Shown here piece by piece: positions 1 through 9,246 of a DNA stretch of 64,000 nucleotides. Numbering within the stretch: position 1 is the first letter of the stretch; each line of letters opens with the position of its first letter. Position numbers and translations under genes: made by a program. The notes beneath the pieces were generated by a model, which saw nothing but the letters and a program-made list of their open reading frames with translations, ran no database searches and was not told where the DNA came from. This stretch comes from Sinosporangium siamense (GTDB taxonomy: Bacteria; Actinomycetota; Actinomycetes; Streptosporangiales; Streptosporangiaceae): assembly GCF_016863435.1 (NCBI RefSeq), contig NZ_BOOW01000010.1, positions 163,008 through 227,007 of the forward strand. Reading direction: 5' to 3'.

Positions 1-391
1 GGGCGAGCGCGTCCTCGCCCCACGACCCGCTGTCGTCCACGTCGCCGCGGAAACCACCGGTGTGCGTGAGCAGATGGCGTACAGTGACCACCCGCGCCGC
101 CGCCTCGTCCGCCAGGCGCAGATCCGGCAGATAATCGCGGACCGGGCGGTCGAGCACCACCAGCCCGCGCTCCACCAGATGCATGACGGCGGTCGCGGTC
201 ACCGTCTTGGTGGTGGACCCGATCTGGAAAAGGGTGTCCTCGGTCACGGGGGCGGGTGACGCCACATTCGTGACTCCGGTGGTCAGCACGTGCTCCTCGC
301 CGTCGGCGATCACACCGACGGCGGCGCCGGGGATGCCCAGGCTCTTCGCCTCGTCCTCGATGAGATTGCGGAGATCATCCAAGTCAGCCAT
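1..391 (-). CDS. Serine hydrolase, beta-lactamase class C family (partial, C-terminus off the left edge)
   Basis: Only the first ~130 residues lie in the window. The protein starts MADLDDLRNL and has no signal peptide, so it looks cytoplasmic. Residues 59-62 read S-T-T-K, the SxxK nucleophile and general base of penicillin-binding-protein-like hydrolases, and HLLTHTGG follows near residue 105, which is typical of the class C/esterase branch. The substrate cannot be told. A second in-frame ATG at 400 is a possible start; neither has a clear ribosome site. It is divergent from the LexA-controlled operon that begins at 611. Confidence 0.85.
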   Translation of the reverse strand, partial: MADLDDLRNLIEDEAKSLGIPGAAVGVIADGEEHVLTTGVTNVASPAPVTEDTLFQIGSTTKTVTATAVMHLVERGLVVLDRPVRDYLPDLRLADEAAARVVTVRHLLTHTGGFRGDVDDSGSWGEDALA

Positions 392-530
392 ATGCCTCAT
401 CGTCGTCGCCGGCCCGCAATATCGGATGGGCGGATCGGCCAACACATCGGCGGCGGGTTGTCCGGCGGCACAAGGCCTCCGCGGAAGTGATCACTGAGGC
501 CGGAGTGGCTGACTTGCGTTCATGAGGGCT

Positions 531-546
531 AAGAACATATGTTCGA
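531..546. promoter_or_regulatory. LexA (SOS) box
   Basis: The sequence AAGAACATATGTTCGA contains the perfect palindrome GAACATATGTTC and matches 10 of the 12 fixed positions of the actinobacterial LexA site TCGAAC-N4-GTTCGA. It lies 65 bases upstream of the DUF6504-dnaE2 operon. That is consistent with DNA-damage induction, as known for dnaE2 in mycobacteria. Confidence 0.8.
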
Positions 547-610
547 GATATCGCCCGAACTTCCCCCGGGTGGCCCATGAAGCACCACGCCACAAGGGGG
601 AGCGCAAGCC

Positions 611-877
611 TTGAGCAGACTTTACGGTGACCCGATCGAGGTCTGGACCAGAGATGGGGAGCCCGCCCAGTTCGTCTGGCGCGACCGGCTCTACTCGGTC
701 CGTGCTGTCGTCGATCACTGGGTCGTCGCCCGGGAGTGGTGGAAGACCACCGAGACCGACCCCGGCGAGCGCAGGTTCTGGCGGGTCCAGGCCAGCCCCC
801 ATCGCCAGGTCGGCACTTATGAGTTGAGGTTCGACACCGCGAGTGCGGGGTGGCTCCTCCTGCGGGCGTGGGACTGA
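611..877 (+). CDS. DUF6504 family protein, dnaE2-associated
   Basis: A small 88-residue protein with no signal peptide or membrane segment, rich in Trp and Arg (VWRDRLY, REWWKTTETD, RRFWRVQA). I recognise the family as DUF6504, which in actinomycetes is commonly encoded next to dnaE2 or the imu genes; its function is unknown. It starts at TTG, preceded by AAGGGGGAG. Its stop TGA overlaps the dnaE2 ATG by one base, so the two are probably translationally coupled and SOS-induced from the box at 531-546. The Trp-rich segment might contact nucleic acid or polymerase, but that is only a guess. Confidence 0.75.
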   Translation: MSRLYGDPIEVWTRDGEPAQFVWRDRLYSVRAVVDHWVVAREWWKTTETDPGERRFWRVQASPHRQVGTYELRFDTASAGWLLLRAWD

Positions 878-3800
878 TGGCTCCGCCGTTCTCTCACCTG
901 CACGTGAGCTCGGCCTTCTCCCTGCGCTACGGCACGGCTTTCCCCGCGGCGCTGGTGGAGCGGGCCGTCGAGCACGACATGGACATCCTCGCCCTGACCG
1001 ACCGCGACGGCCTCTACGGCGCGATCAAGCACGCCAAGGCGTGCCTCGCCGCCGGGGTGCGCCCGGTGCTCGGTGTGGACCTCGCCCTTGAGCCCGCCCT
1101 CGTGGCGGGCCCGGGGCGGGGCCGCCGCCGCGCGCCCGACAACGAGACGTGCGACCGGATCGTGGTGCTCGCCCGGGGCGCGGCGGGATGGCCGGCGTTG
1201 AGCCGCCTGGTCACCGCCGCCCACTACGCGGGGGATCGGGGTGTGCCGAGGGTGACGCCCGAGCTTGTCGCGTCGTTCGGCGGGGGCGGCGGCCTCGCCG
1301 TGCTTCTCGGCCCCCGCTCCGACGTCGGCCGCGCGGTGGCCGAGCGCCGCGACGGTCTCGCCGTGTCGCTGCTGGCCGCCTGGCGGGCGCTGCTGCCGGG
1401 CGTCGTGATCGAGGTGGTCGACCGCCAAGGCTACCGCGAGACGGCGGACGCCGCCCGCATGCTGGCCCTGGCCGACTCCGCCGGGGTGCCCGCCGTGCTG
1501 ACCAACGCGGTGCGCCACCTCGACCCGTCGGATTACCAGGTCGGCGACGTGCTGGACGCCGCCCGGCGGCTCGTCCCGCTGCACCCGCGCCACCTGGAGC
1601 GCTCCGCCTCCCACGCCTACTTCAAGAGCCCGAAGGAGATGCTGCCGATCGCCGAGGGGGTGTGCGGGGGCGACCAGGGGCGCACGGTGCGGCTGCTCAC
1701 CACGACCCGGCGGCTCGCGGAGGAGTGCGCCATGGATCCCCGCACGCTGCTCGCGCTGGAGAACGACCCGCCGCGGCTGCATCTGCCCGAGATCGACGGG
1801 GAGCCGGTGGGGATGCTCCGGCGGCGCTGCGCCGACGGGCTGCTCAAGCATGGTTTGGAGCGTTCCAGAGAGGCATGTGAACGGCTGGACATGGAGCTGG
1901 CGATCATCGAGCGCAAGCAACTGTCCGGATATTTCATTGCCGTCTCCGACATCACCCGTCTGATCCGGCAGATGGGTGTGCGCTGCTCGATCCGCGGCTC
2001 CGGCGCGGGCAGCCTCGTCAACCACATCATCGGCATCAGCGCCGTCAACCCCCTCGAACACGGCCTGCTGATGGAACGTTTCCTGTCCGAAGGCCGCATC
2101 GGCCTCCCCGACATCGACGTGGACGTTGAGTCCGCGCGCCGCCTCGACTGCTACCGCGCCATCTACGAGCGATACGGTGAAGCCCGCGTGGCCTGCGTCT
2201 CGATGATGGAGACCTACCGCGCCCGCAGCGCCATCCGCGACGTCGGCGCCGCCATGGGCCTGCCGCCCCACGAGATCGACGCCATCGCCAAGGCGTTCCC
2301 CCACATCCGCGCCAGGCAGATCCGGGCCGCCCTGAGCGACCTGCCCGAACTCGCCGGCAGCGGCCTCGGCGACGGCACCCTGGAACGTGTCTTCCTCCTC
2401 GCGGAACGCCTCGACGGGCTGCCCCGGCACATCGCCCTGCACCCGTGCGGCGTGCTGATCGGCAACTCCACCCTGCGCGACCGCACCCCGGTCGAACGCA
2501 GCATGCTGGAGTTCCCGATGTCGCAGTTCGACAAGGACGACGTCGAGGAGGCCGGGCTGCTCAAGCTCGACGTGCTCGGCGTGCGCATGCAGTCGGCCAT
2601 CGCCTACGCCCTGGCCGAGGTGGAACGGGTCGACGGGGAGAAGATCGACCTCGACGAGGTGCCGCACGACGACCAGACGACCTACGACATGATCTGCGCC
2701 AGCCGTACTCTCGGGTGCTTTCAGATCGAATCCCCCGGGCAGCGCGAACTCATCGCCAAACTCGAACCCCGCACCATCCACGACCTGATCGTGGACATCT
2801 CCCTGTTCCGCCCTGGACCGGTGAACTCCGACATGGTCACCCCTTATCTGGAGGCCCGCCACGGATGGCGTGAGCCGCACTACCCCTCACCGAAGCTGCG
2901 GGGAGCACTCCTGGAGACCCACGGCGTGGTCGTCTTCCACGAGCAGGTGCTCAAAGTGGTCGACGTCATGACCGAATGCGGCCTGTCAGAGGCGGAGAAG
3001 ATCCGCCGCACGCTCAGCACGCCGCAGGGGCGCGAGGTGGTGCGGACCTGGTGGGAGGCGAAGGTGCTGCCGGAGTTCGACCGGAAGACGGCGCAGAAGG
3101 CGTGGCAGGTGCTGGACGCCTTCGGCGCGTTCGGCTTCTGCAAGGCCCACGCCGCAGCCTTCGCCATGCCGACCTATCAGTCGGCCTGGCTCAAACGCCA
3201 CCACACCGCTGCCTTCTTCGCCGGAGTGCTCACCCACGAACCCGGCATGTATCCCCAGCGGGTCATCGTCGACGAGGCCCGGCAGTGCGGCGTCACCATC
3301 CTGCCCCTGGACATCAACCACTCGGGCACCAACTGGCAGGTCGAACGGCTCGGCCCGCGCGGCGACCCCGTCACCGGCGCCGGCCTCGACGTCGGGGAGA
3401 TCGGCCGCGGCTACGGCTTGCGCGTGCCGTTCTCCGCCGTCAAAGGCATCAGCGAGGCCGAGGTGGAACGCGCCGTCGCGGGCCGGCCGTATTCCTCCCT
3501 CGCCGACTTCTGGGACCGGGCCCGCCCCTCCCGCCCGATCGTCGAGCGCATTGTGCAGACCGGCGGCCTCGACGCGGTATACGGCTTGCGCCCCGGCACC
3601 GGCTCCCGCTGGCGCCCCGGCCACCTCACCCGGCGCGACCTCATCGCCCAGGTCGGCGCGCTCGAACGCGGCTCCACCACCGGCACGATCGTGATGGGCG
3701 CCGCCAAGACGGCTGATGCCGTACAACTCCCTCTGGGCTTTGTCGAACACATCACACCCGGCGAGCTCCCCGAAATGACGGAAAGCGAGATGGTCGAGGC

Positions 3801-4392
3801 CGAGCTTGACATCCTCGGCATCGACATCAGCCACCACATCATGGACTTCCACCACGACCTGCTCGACGCCATCGGCGTCGTGCGCTCCACCGATCTGCTC
3901 GCCCAGCGCAACGGCGCCGAGATCCTCGTCGCCGGGGTCAAGGTCGCCACCCAGACCCCCGCCGTGCGGTCCGGCCAGCGTGTCATCTTCACCACACTCG
4001 ACGACTCCACCGGGCCGGTCGACCTCACCTTCTTCGAGTCCGTGCAACCCTGGTGCGCCGCCACCGTCTTCGGGTCATGGCTTCTCGTCGCCCGGGGCGC
4101 CGTCCGCCGCACCGGCGCCCGCGCCGTCACCCTGCGCGCCCTCGACTGCTGGAACCTCCTCGACCTCGACGCCACCTGGCGCACCGGCGGCCTTCCCGCC
4201 GTCCGCGCCCTGCTCAACGCCTCCCACGACCGCGGTGCCGGCCGCGGCGTCGGCGGAAAGCCGATCGAATACGCCAACGGCTACACCCTGTCGCCTTACG
4301 CCGACATCGGCCCCACACCTGGCACCACCACCCCGCCGCGTCGCCTCTGGCACGCCAGCCCCGGCAGCTCCGGACCCACCAGAGCCGCTTAG
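877..4392 (+). CDS. dnaE2: Error-prone DNA polymerase III alpha subunit DnaE2 (ImuC)
   Basis: A 1171-residue C-family polymerase of the DnaE2/ImuC branch, the translesion polymerase of SOS mutagenesis. The N-terminal PHP domain begins HLHVSSAFSLRYG, a degenerate form of the replicative HLHVHSEYS motif. The palm carries GLPDIDVDVE (residues 409-418) with the metal-binding aspartates, followed by the finger and HhH regions and a C-terminal OB fold. The ATG at 877 overlaps the upstream TGA; a GTG at 850 is also in frame but less likely. The usual partners imuA and imuB are not in the window. The C-terminal tail is rich in Pro, Thr and Gly and probably disordered. Confidence 0.95.
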   Translation: MAPPFSHLHVSSAFSLRYGTAFPAALVERAVEHDMDILALTDRDGLYGAIKHAKACLAAGVRPVLGVDLALEPALVAGPGRGRRRAPDNETCDRIVVLARGAAGWPALSRLVTAAHYAGDRGVPRVTPELVASFGGGGGLAVLLGPRSDVGRAVAERRDGLAVSLLAAWRALLPGVVIEVVDRQGYRETADAARMLALADSAGVPAVLTNAVRHLDPSDYQVGDVLDAARRLVPLHPRHLERSASHAYFKSPKEMLPIAEGVCGGDQGRTVRLLTTTRRLAEECAMDPRTLLALENDPPRLHLPEIDGEPVGMLRRRCADGLLKHGLERSREACERLDMELAIIERKQLSGYFIAVSDITRLIRQMGVRCSIRGSGAGSLVNHIIGISAVNPLEHGLLMERFLSEGRIGLPDIDVDVESARRLDCYRAIYERYGEARVACVSMMETYRARSAIRDVGAAMGLPPHEIDAIAKAFPHIRARQIRAALSDLPELAGSGLGDGTLERVFLLAERLDGLPRHIALHPCGVLIGNSTLRDRTPVERSMLEFPMSQFDKDDVEEAGLLKLDVLGVRMQSAIAYALAEVERVDGEKIDLDEVPHDDQTTYDMICASRTLGCFQIESPGQRELIAKLEPRTIHDLIVDISLFRPGPVNSDMVTPYLEARHGWREPHYPSPKLRGALLETHGVVVFHEQVLKVVDVMTECGLSEAEKIRRTLSTPQGREVVRTWWEAKVLPEFDRKTAQKAWQVLDAFGAFGFCKAHAAAFAMPTYQSAWLKRHHTAAFFAGVLTHEPGMYPQRVIVDEARQCGVTILPLDINHSGTNWQVERLGPRGDPVTGAGLDVGEIGRGYGLRVPFSAVKGISEAEVERAVAGRPYSSLADFWDRARPSRPIVERIVQTGGLDAVYGLRPGTGSRWRPGHLTRRDLIAQVGALERGSTTGTIVMGAAKTADAVQLPLGFVEHITPGELPEMTESEMVEAELDILGIDISHHIMDFHHDLLDAIGVVRSTDLLAQRNGAEILVAGVKVATQTPAVRSGQRVIFTTLDDSTGPVDLTFFESVQPWCAATVFGSWLLVARGAVRRTGARAVTLRALDCWNLLDLDATWRTGGLPAVRALLNASHDRGAGRGVGGKPIEYANGYTLSPYADIGPTPGTTTPPRRLWHASPGSSGPTRAA

Positions 4393-4401
4393 AGTTGCCC
4401 A

Positions 4402-5490
4402 ATGGGTGCACAGTTGTATGGCTCCCGCCTGAGATGGCGAGAAATACGCCGCTACCTGAATCGACACCGCCACGAACTCGTCCGCTCGGCGGCCGGGCTG
4501 TATCCGGACGTGCCGAAAGTCGGCGCGACCCACCTGCTCACGCGCCCCGAATGGTTGCCCGACCGGCCCCTTCCCCTTCTCGACACCGCCCTCGTCTGGA
4601 CCGACCCCTGCCCCGCACCCTCGGCGACCGGCGGGGAGCCCGAGGCCAGAGGAGGGTTGCCGGAGGACATCCCCACCTACTCCCAGGCGATGGAGGCACT
4701 GGACCGGCCGCTCCTGTTCGAGAACAGGAGCTGCTACAGGCTGCTCGAAGTCGACCTGCCCCGGCTGACCTTCGGCCGGGGCACCTACTTCGACGGCCTG
4801 AACGTCACCGAGACCGTCGCCCACGAATACACCGCCGCCCACCTGCTCGGGGAGAACTCCCTGGAGTTCCGCGGCCTCATCGGCGACCCCACCGACCTGA
4901 GCCGCCGCTCCACCACCATCGGGCTGTGCATGCTCACCTTGCGGCGGGACCGGCGCACCGGCGACCTCACCTTCGTCCTGCACTTCCGGGACGCCGCCCG
5001 CGTCGCCCAGAACGGCGGGATGTTCCAGGTCATCCCCGTCGGGGTCTTCCAGCCGTCGGAGGAGACGCCGCGCGCCGAGGCCGCCGACTTCGACCTGTGG
5101 AAATGCGCGATACGCGAGTATTCCGAGGAGTTCCTCGGCGGCTCAGAACACTACGGGGACGGCTTCGCCTACGACGACTGGCCGTTCTACCGGCGCATGG
5201 AGGACGCCCGCGCCGCCGGGCAGGTGCACTCCCACATCCTCGGCGTCGGCGTGGACCCGCTCAGCTTCTCCACCGACGTTCTCGCCGTGACCGTCTTCGA
5301 CTCGGAGATCTTCGACAAACTCTTCAGCGGCATGGCCGCCACCAATGCCGAAGGGACCCTGATCGGCGCGGGCGGCATCCGCTTCGACGCCGGCCCGGTC
5401 GAGCGTTACATCCACCGGGAGCCCATGCAGGCGGCGGGCGCCGCCGCCCTCGACCTCGCGTGGAAACACCGCGATCTGCTGACCTCTTGA
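4402..5490 (+). CDS. Conserved hypothetical protein with a Nudix-like motif
   Basis: A 362-residue soluble protein whose family I do not recognise with certainty. The N-terminus (RWREIRRYLNRHRHEL) is basic and helical. The central part reads like a sensor or hydrolase domain, and REYSEEFLGG resembles the REx2EE core of a Nudix box, though the preceding glycine-glutamate part is not obvious. It starts nine bases after dnaE2 and ends four bases before the glycosyltransferase, so it sits in the same probable operon. No strong ribosome site precedes the ATG. Similar proteins are often found beside XRE-type regulators in actinomycetes. A role in damage response is unproven. Confidence 0.7.
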   Translation: MGAQLYGSRLRWREIRRYLNRHRHELVRSAAGLYPDVPKVGATHLLTRPEWLPDRPLPLLDTALVWTDPCPAPSATGGEPEARGGLPEDIPTYSQAMEALDRPLLFENRSCYRLLEVDLPRLTFGRGTYFDGLNVTETVAHEYTAAHLLGENSLEFRGLIGDPTDLSRRSTTIGLCMLTLRRDRRTGDLTFVLHFRDAARVAQNGGMFQVIPVGVFQPSEETPRAEAADFDLWKCAIREYSEEFLGGSEHYGDGFAYDDWPFYRRMEDARAAGQVHSHILGVGVDPLSFSTDVLAVTVFDSEIFDKLFSGMAATNAEGTLIGAGGIRFDAGPVERYIHREPMQAAGAAALDLAWKHRDLLTS

Positions 5491-5494
5491 CCCG

Positions 5495-6940
5495 ATGGTG
5501 AGGCTCTCCCGGTCCCCGGCCGCCCTCGAACCGGCTCCCGACACCCGCCGCCGGTCGTGGCCGTCCACCGTCATCCCCGCTGTGCTCGCCGCCGTCGCCG
5601 GGCTGATCGGCGTCACCGGGCCGTCCCTCTGGCGCGACGAATCCGTCAGCGCCATGGCGGCCCGCATGCCGCTGCCCGGCCTCTGGCGCCTGCTCGGCGA
5701 GATGGACGCCGTCCACGGCCTCTACTACCTGCTTCTCCGGCCCTTCGCCCACTTTGAGCCGGTCGAGCTGTGGCTCCGGCTCCTCTCGGTGCTCGCCACA
5801 GCGGCGGCGGCCTGCGGCGTAGCCGCCCTGGCCCGGCGCCTCGCGGGCGCCGCGGCCGGACTGTCCGCGGGCACGATCTACGCGCTGCTGCCGATGGTCT
5901 CGCGCTACGCGCAGGAGGCCAGGGGTTACGCGCTCGTGTCGGCCGTCGCCGTGCTCGCCACCTGGCTGCTCGTCGAGTATGCCGAGCGCGGCGGTCGCCG
6001 CTGGGTGGGCTATGCGGCGAGTGTGGCGCTGCTCGGGTGGCTGCACTTGTACGCCCTTCTCCTGCTTCCCGCCCACGCGGTCGCGGCGAGATGGCGGGTG
6101 CTGCTCCCGTGGGCGGTCGCAGGTGCCGCCCTCCTGCCGCTTGCCGCCGTGGCGGCGGGGCAACGTGGTGTCCAGGTGTTCTGGCTGAAGACACCCGGTG
6201 TGGCCGAGCTGGCCGGCTTCCCGGTCGAGGTGGCGGGCGGGGCCGGCGGCGCCGTACTCGTGTTCGGCCTCGCCGCGGTGGGGGCGTGGGCGGCCCGGCG
6301 CACCCCGCTTGTGGCGGCGTGGGCGTTCCTTCCTGTGGTGTTGTCGTTTGTGATCTCGCAGGTGCAGCCGGTGTACCACCCGAGGTACGTCATGTTCGTC
6401 GTGCCCGGCCTCGCCCTGGCGGCAGGCATCGGAGCGGCACACCTCGCGAGCCTGGTTGCCCGGCGCTTCGCCGTACACGCCGGGGTGAGTGCACGAGGGG
6501 GCCGCGGCCGGGCTGTGTCGGCCGGAGTGCTTGTGGGGCTGATGGCCCTCACCGCCGGACCGCACCTGGACCTTCGTCGGCCCGGGAGCCGGCCCGACGA
6601 TCTCCGCTCCCTCACCGCCGCCCTCGCCGCGGACGTCCGTCCCGGCGACCGTGTGCTGTTCGTGCCGGAGCGCTATCGGCTCTTCACCGCCGTGTACGGC
6701 GGAGCCTTCGACACATTGGCCGACCTGACCCACGCCCCCGGGGCCGCCGCCCCGCGCACCGGTCCCGAACTCGGCGCCGCCCTCCGGGGTGTGGACCGTG
6801 TCTGGCTGGTCTCTCCCAGAATCGGCAAACGGTACGCCAAAGACGAACGCCTCCTCGTCCTCCGCGAGCTCTACCGCCCCGCCCCCACCCGCACATACGG
6901 CGACGTCCACCTCACCCTCTTCACGCCTGTGAAGCCGTAA
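5495..6940 (+). CDS. Polytopic membrane glycosyltransferase, GT39/ArnT-like
   Basis: A 481-residue membrane protein with about ten hydrophobic helices. After the first helix comes WRDESVS (Asp48-Glu49), the acidic motif in the first extracytoplasmic loop of polyprenol-phosphate-sugar-dependent mannosyl- and arabinosyltransferases (GT-C fold). VHGLYYLLLRPF and YHPRYVMFVVPG follow, also typical. It probably moves a sugar from a lipid-phosphate donor onto a wall glycan or protein outside the membrane; the acceptor cannot be told. It is the last gene of the run starting at 611 and is followed by a strong terminator. Confidence 0.85.
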   Translation: MVRLSRSPAALEPAPDTRRRSWPSTVIPAVLAAVAGLIGVTGPSLWRDESVSAMAARMPLPGLWRLLGEMDAVHGLYYLLLRPFAHFEPVELWLRLLSVLATAAAACGVAALARRLAGAAAGLSAGTIYALLPMVSRYAQEARGYALVSAVAVLATWLLVEYAERGGRRWVGYAASVALLGWLHLYALLLLPAHAVAARWRVLLPWAVAGAALLPLAAVAAGQRGVQVFWLKTPGVAELAGFPVEVAGGAGGAVLVFGLAAVGAWAARRTPLVAAWAFLPVVLSFVISQVQPVYHPRYVMFVVPGLALAAGIGAAHLASLVARRFAVHAGVSARGGRGRAVSAGVLVGLMALTAGPHLDLRRPGSRPDDLRSLTAALAADVRPGDRVLFVPERYRLFTAVYGGAFDTLADLTHAPGAAAPRTGPELGAALRGVDRVWLVSPRIGKRYAKDERLLVLRELYRPAPTRTYGDVHLTLFTPVKP

Positions 6941-6945
6941 AACAC

Positions 6946-6980
6946 CGAAGGCGGCACCGTCGCGCACGGTGCCGCCTTCG
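6946..6980. terminator. Bidirectional terminator hairpin
   Basis: A perfect 15-bp stem (CGAAGGCGGCACCGT and its complement) closes on a 5-base loop CGCGC. It sits between the convergent glycosyltransferase and the small secreted-protein gene. Confidence 0.85.
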
Positions 6981-7011
6981 CGGAATCACACCCCGATGTC
7001 CGATCCAGGGC

Positions 7012-7374
7012 CTAACGGCGCTTCACATCCGGACGACTCTTGCTGCCGACCGCGTCGAAGCGGAGCGACGAGCCCCCGGTCACCACGTTGGCCTCGTCGG
7101 AGCCGCCACCCTTGGCGATCACCCGCACGCTGACCGCGGTGCCGCGCCGCGGCTGGACGGTGAAGACCCGGCTCTTGCCGCGGTTCACGTCGCGGCAGGT
7201 GCCGCCGAGGATGTCGGTGACGCAGACGGTCGCGTTGTAGTTGCCCTTGACCGTGACCCGGACGTTCACGGTCTGCGCGGCGTCGGCGCTCGCCGCAGGA
7301 GCGATCCCTAGGCCAAGCGTTCCGGCCACACCGAGGATCGCGGTCGCACCGGCGATACGGGACTTGAGGGTCAT
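7012..7374 (-). CDS. Small secreted protein
   Basis: A 120-residue protein. The start at 7374 (MTLKSRIAGATAILG) is preceded by AGGAG and gives a clean Sec signal peptide ending near APAASADA; an upstream in-frame start would spoil it. The mature part is about 90 residues, basic, with two cysteines (ATVCVTDILGGTCRD) that probably form a disulfide, and reads as beta-strands. I do not recognise a domain. The regulatory region it shares with the divergent glycan-lipid transferase gene is about 340 bp. Confidence 0.75.
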   Translation of the reverse strand: MTLKSRIAGATAILGVAGTLGLGIAPAASADAAQTVNVRVTVKGNYNATVCVTDILGGTCRDVNRGKSRVFTVQPRRGTAVSVRVIAKGGGSDEANVVTGGSSLRFDAVGSKSRPDVKRR

Positions 7375-7716
7375 GCTGCTCTCCTGTTTTCCGAGGTCGT
7401 GGTGACAACCGGGAGTACGGGAGGGTTTCTCGCGAAGGTTCACGTTCCGAATGTGCACAATTACCGATTAGCTGGCTGCGCGGTTTCGGGCTGCCCGCAA
7501 TAGGATGTCCGATCGCTCGCCAGGCGGGCCGAGGTTGGCAGGCCGGGTCTGAAGAACCCCGTCCGGAATGCCACTGAATGCCTATACTTGGCCGGGTGGT
7601 GAGGGCGCGATCGGCGGTGAAGTGGTCACCTGTGGTTGATTCGCCGCGCAAAAGAGCGTGTGGCGGCATTCGTCGTCGTTGATGCCACACCCTTTGCTGA
7701 TTGGTGAGGGACTAAG

Positions 7717-8841
7717 GTGCCCGAACACTTCCTGCTGGTTTTCGCCGCCGCGCTGAGCACTTATCTCCTCGTTCCACCGGTGCGCCGGCTCGCCTTGGGC
7801 ATCGGCGCCACTCCCGAGGTGCGCGACCGCGACGTGCACACGACGCCCATTCCCCGGCTGGGCGGGCTCGCGATGTATGCGGGGTTGTTGTGCGGGCTCT
7901 ATCTGGCCGTCTCCGTGCCGATGATCGAGGCGAAAATCGGCGCAGTGCCCTTGGTGACCGCCTTCGCGGTCGCCGGTGGGGTGATCGTCGTGGTGGGGTT
8001 CTTCGACGACCTGTGGGGCGTCGACGCGTTTCTCAAGCTCGGCGGGCAGGCGATGGGCGCCGGGATCCTGGTGCATTTTGATATCCGGCTGAAATGGATC
8101 CCATGGCTGGACGGCACCTCATACACGCTTGACACCACCCTGAGCGCGATCGTGACCGTCGGGCTTGTGGTCATCGTGATCAACGCGGTGAACTTCATCG
8201 ACGGTCTCGACGGCCTGGCGGCGGGAGTCGTAGCGATCAGCGCGGCCTGCATTTGGCTGTATTCGATAATTTTGCAGCAGTCGCTGACCGGCAGAGGAAT
8301 CGTCGTGGCCGCCGTCATCGCCGCCGCACTACTCGGCGTGTGCCTGGGATTTCTCCCGCACAATTTCCACCCGTCCCGGATATTCATGGGCGACACAGGC
8401 TCGATGCTGATCGGCTTGACGCTGGCGGCGGCGATGATCTCCGTGACCTCGGACATCCCCCCGGAGGCCATCAAGGAGATGAACCGGTTCCCCATCGTCC
8501 TGCCCGTTCTCCTCCCCATCGCGGTCATGGCCCTCCCCCTCCTCGACCTCCTGAGCGCCGTCATCCGCCGCACCTCCTACGGCCGCTCCCCCTTCGCCCC
8601 CGACCGCGCCCACCTGCACCACCGCCTCCTGGACATCGGCAACTCCCACCGCCGCACCGTCGTCATCATGTACGCCTGGACGGCCCTCCTCGGCATCTCC
8701 ACCGTCACCCTGGCCGCCGGCGGCGTCCCCGTCGTGGTCTTCCCCATCACCGTGTTGATCGCCATCACCATCCTCGCCCTCATGGCCGCCCCCCGCTGGA
8801 ACCGAACCGGCCGCCACGCCGCCCCCACCCGCCCCCGCTAA
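7717..8841 (+). CDS. UDP-sugar:undecaprenyl-phosphate sugar-1-phosphate transferase (WecA/MraY family)
   Basis: A 374-residue integral membrane enzyme with about ten helices. It should move a sugar-1-phosphate, most likely GlcNAc-1-P, from UDP-sugar to a polyprenyl phosphate, starting a wall-glycan linkage unit. Family motifs are in order: PIPRLGG near 44-49, FFDDLWG with the Mg-binding Asp pair at 96-97, NAVNFIDGLDGL at 155-166, FMGDTGS, and the C-terminal DRAHLHHRL. GTG start with GAGGGA upstream. It is not beside atp genes as wecA is in mycobacteria, so I leave the symbol blank. The C-terminus is longer and Pro/Arg-rich. Confidence 0.9.
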   Translation: MPEHFLLVFAAALSTYLLVPPVRRLALGIGATPEVRDRDVHTTPIPRLGGLAMYAGLLCGLYLAVSVPMIEAKIGAVPLVTAFAVAGGVIVVVGFFDDLWGVDAFLKLGGQAMGAGILVHFDIRLKWIPWLDGTSYTLDTTLSAIVTVGLVVIVINAVNFIDGLDGLAAGVVAISAACIWLYSIILQQSLTGRGIVVAAVIAAALLGVCLGFLPHNFHPSRIFMGDTGSMLIGLTLAAAMISVTSDIPPEAIKEMNRFPIVLPVLLPIAVMALPLLDLLSAVIRRTSYGRSPFAPDRAHLHHRLLDIGNSHRRTVVIMYAWTALLGISTVTLAAGGVPVVVFPITVLIAITILALMAAPRWNRTGRHAAPTRPR

Positions 8842-9246
8842 CCAGGCATGCGTGCCGCCCCACCTCCGCCACGGACGCAGCCCGACATATCCGCACTTCC
8901 TGGAATCAGGTGCGATTCAGCCCGCGAGACGTGGCGAACGCAGGGCTGAGGCAACTGATCAGACAGTAATTGCCGCCCCGGATTCAGGGTTGTGAAGGGG
9001 CTAGGCGACCTCGTCGGTCAGCTCAAGCCAATCGGGCCGCGAGTTCGTCGAGGCCGACAATAAGGGTGTTTGTCATGTTTGCAATTCGTCTCAAAGGGAT
9101 GCACAGGGCTGCCGTGTGACTTGACATGGAAGTTTCGTCCGCTGGCTAGAACTATGCGCGTTCCGCTGGGGAGTTGAACGCCGTCAAACCGTATGTGGCC
9201 CCGCTTCCCGGGGAAGTGGGAGCGGGGCTGGGAGGGGTTTGTGGGG
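8842..9246. other. Intergenic region between convergent genes
   Basis: 405 bases with no supported gene. The middle part (about 9030-9180) is less GC-rich than its surroundings. A minus-strand frame of 18 codons (MTNTLIVGLDELAARLA) is too short to support. The only clear structure is the hairpin at 9198-9228. Confidence 0.6.
9198..9228 (-). terminator. Terminator hairpin of the phytase-like gene
   Basis: GCCCCGCTTCCC pairs with GGGAGCGGGGC, leaving one bulged base, around a GGGGAAGT loop. It lies just past the stop codon of the minus-strand gene ending at 9247. No T-run follows. Confidence 0.6.

Noticed and set aside
850..876. Earlier GTG start for dnaE2
   Set aside because: The ATG at 877 overlaps the DUF6504 stop and places the PHP domain at the normal distance from the N-terminus.
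817..2880. 687-codon open frame antisense to dnaE2
   Set aside because: Composition is typical of the complement of a high-GC gene, and the plus strand encodes a clear polymerase.
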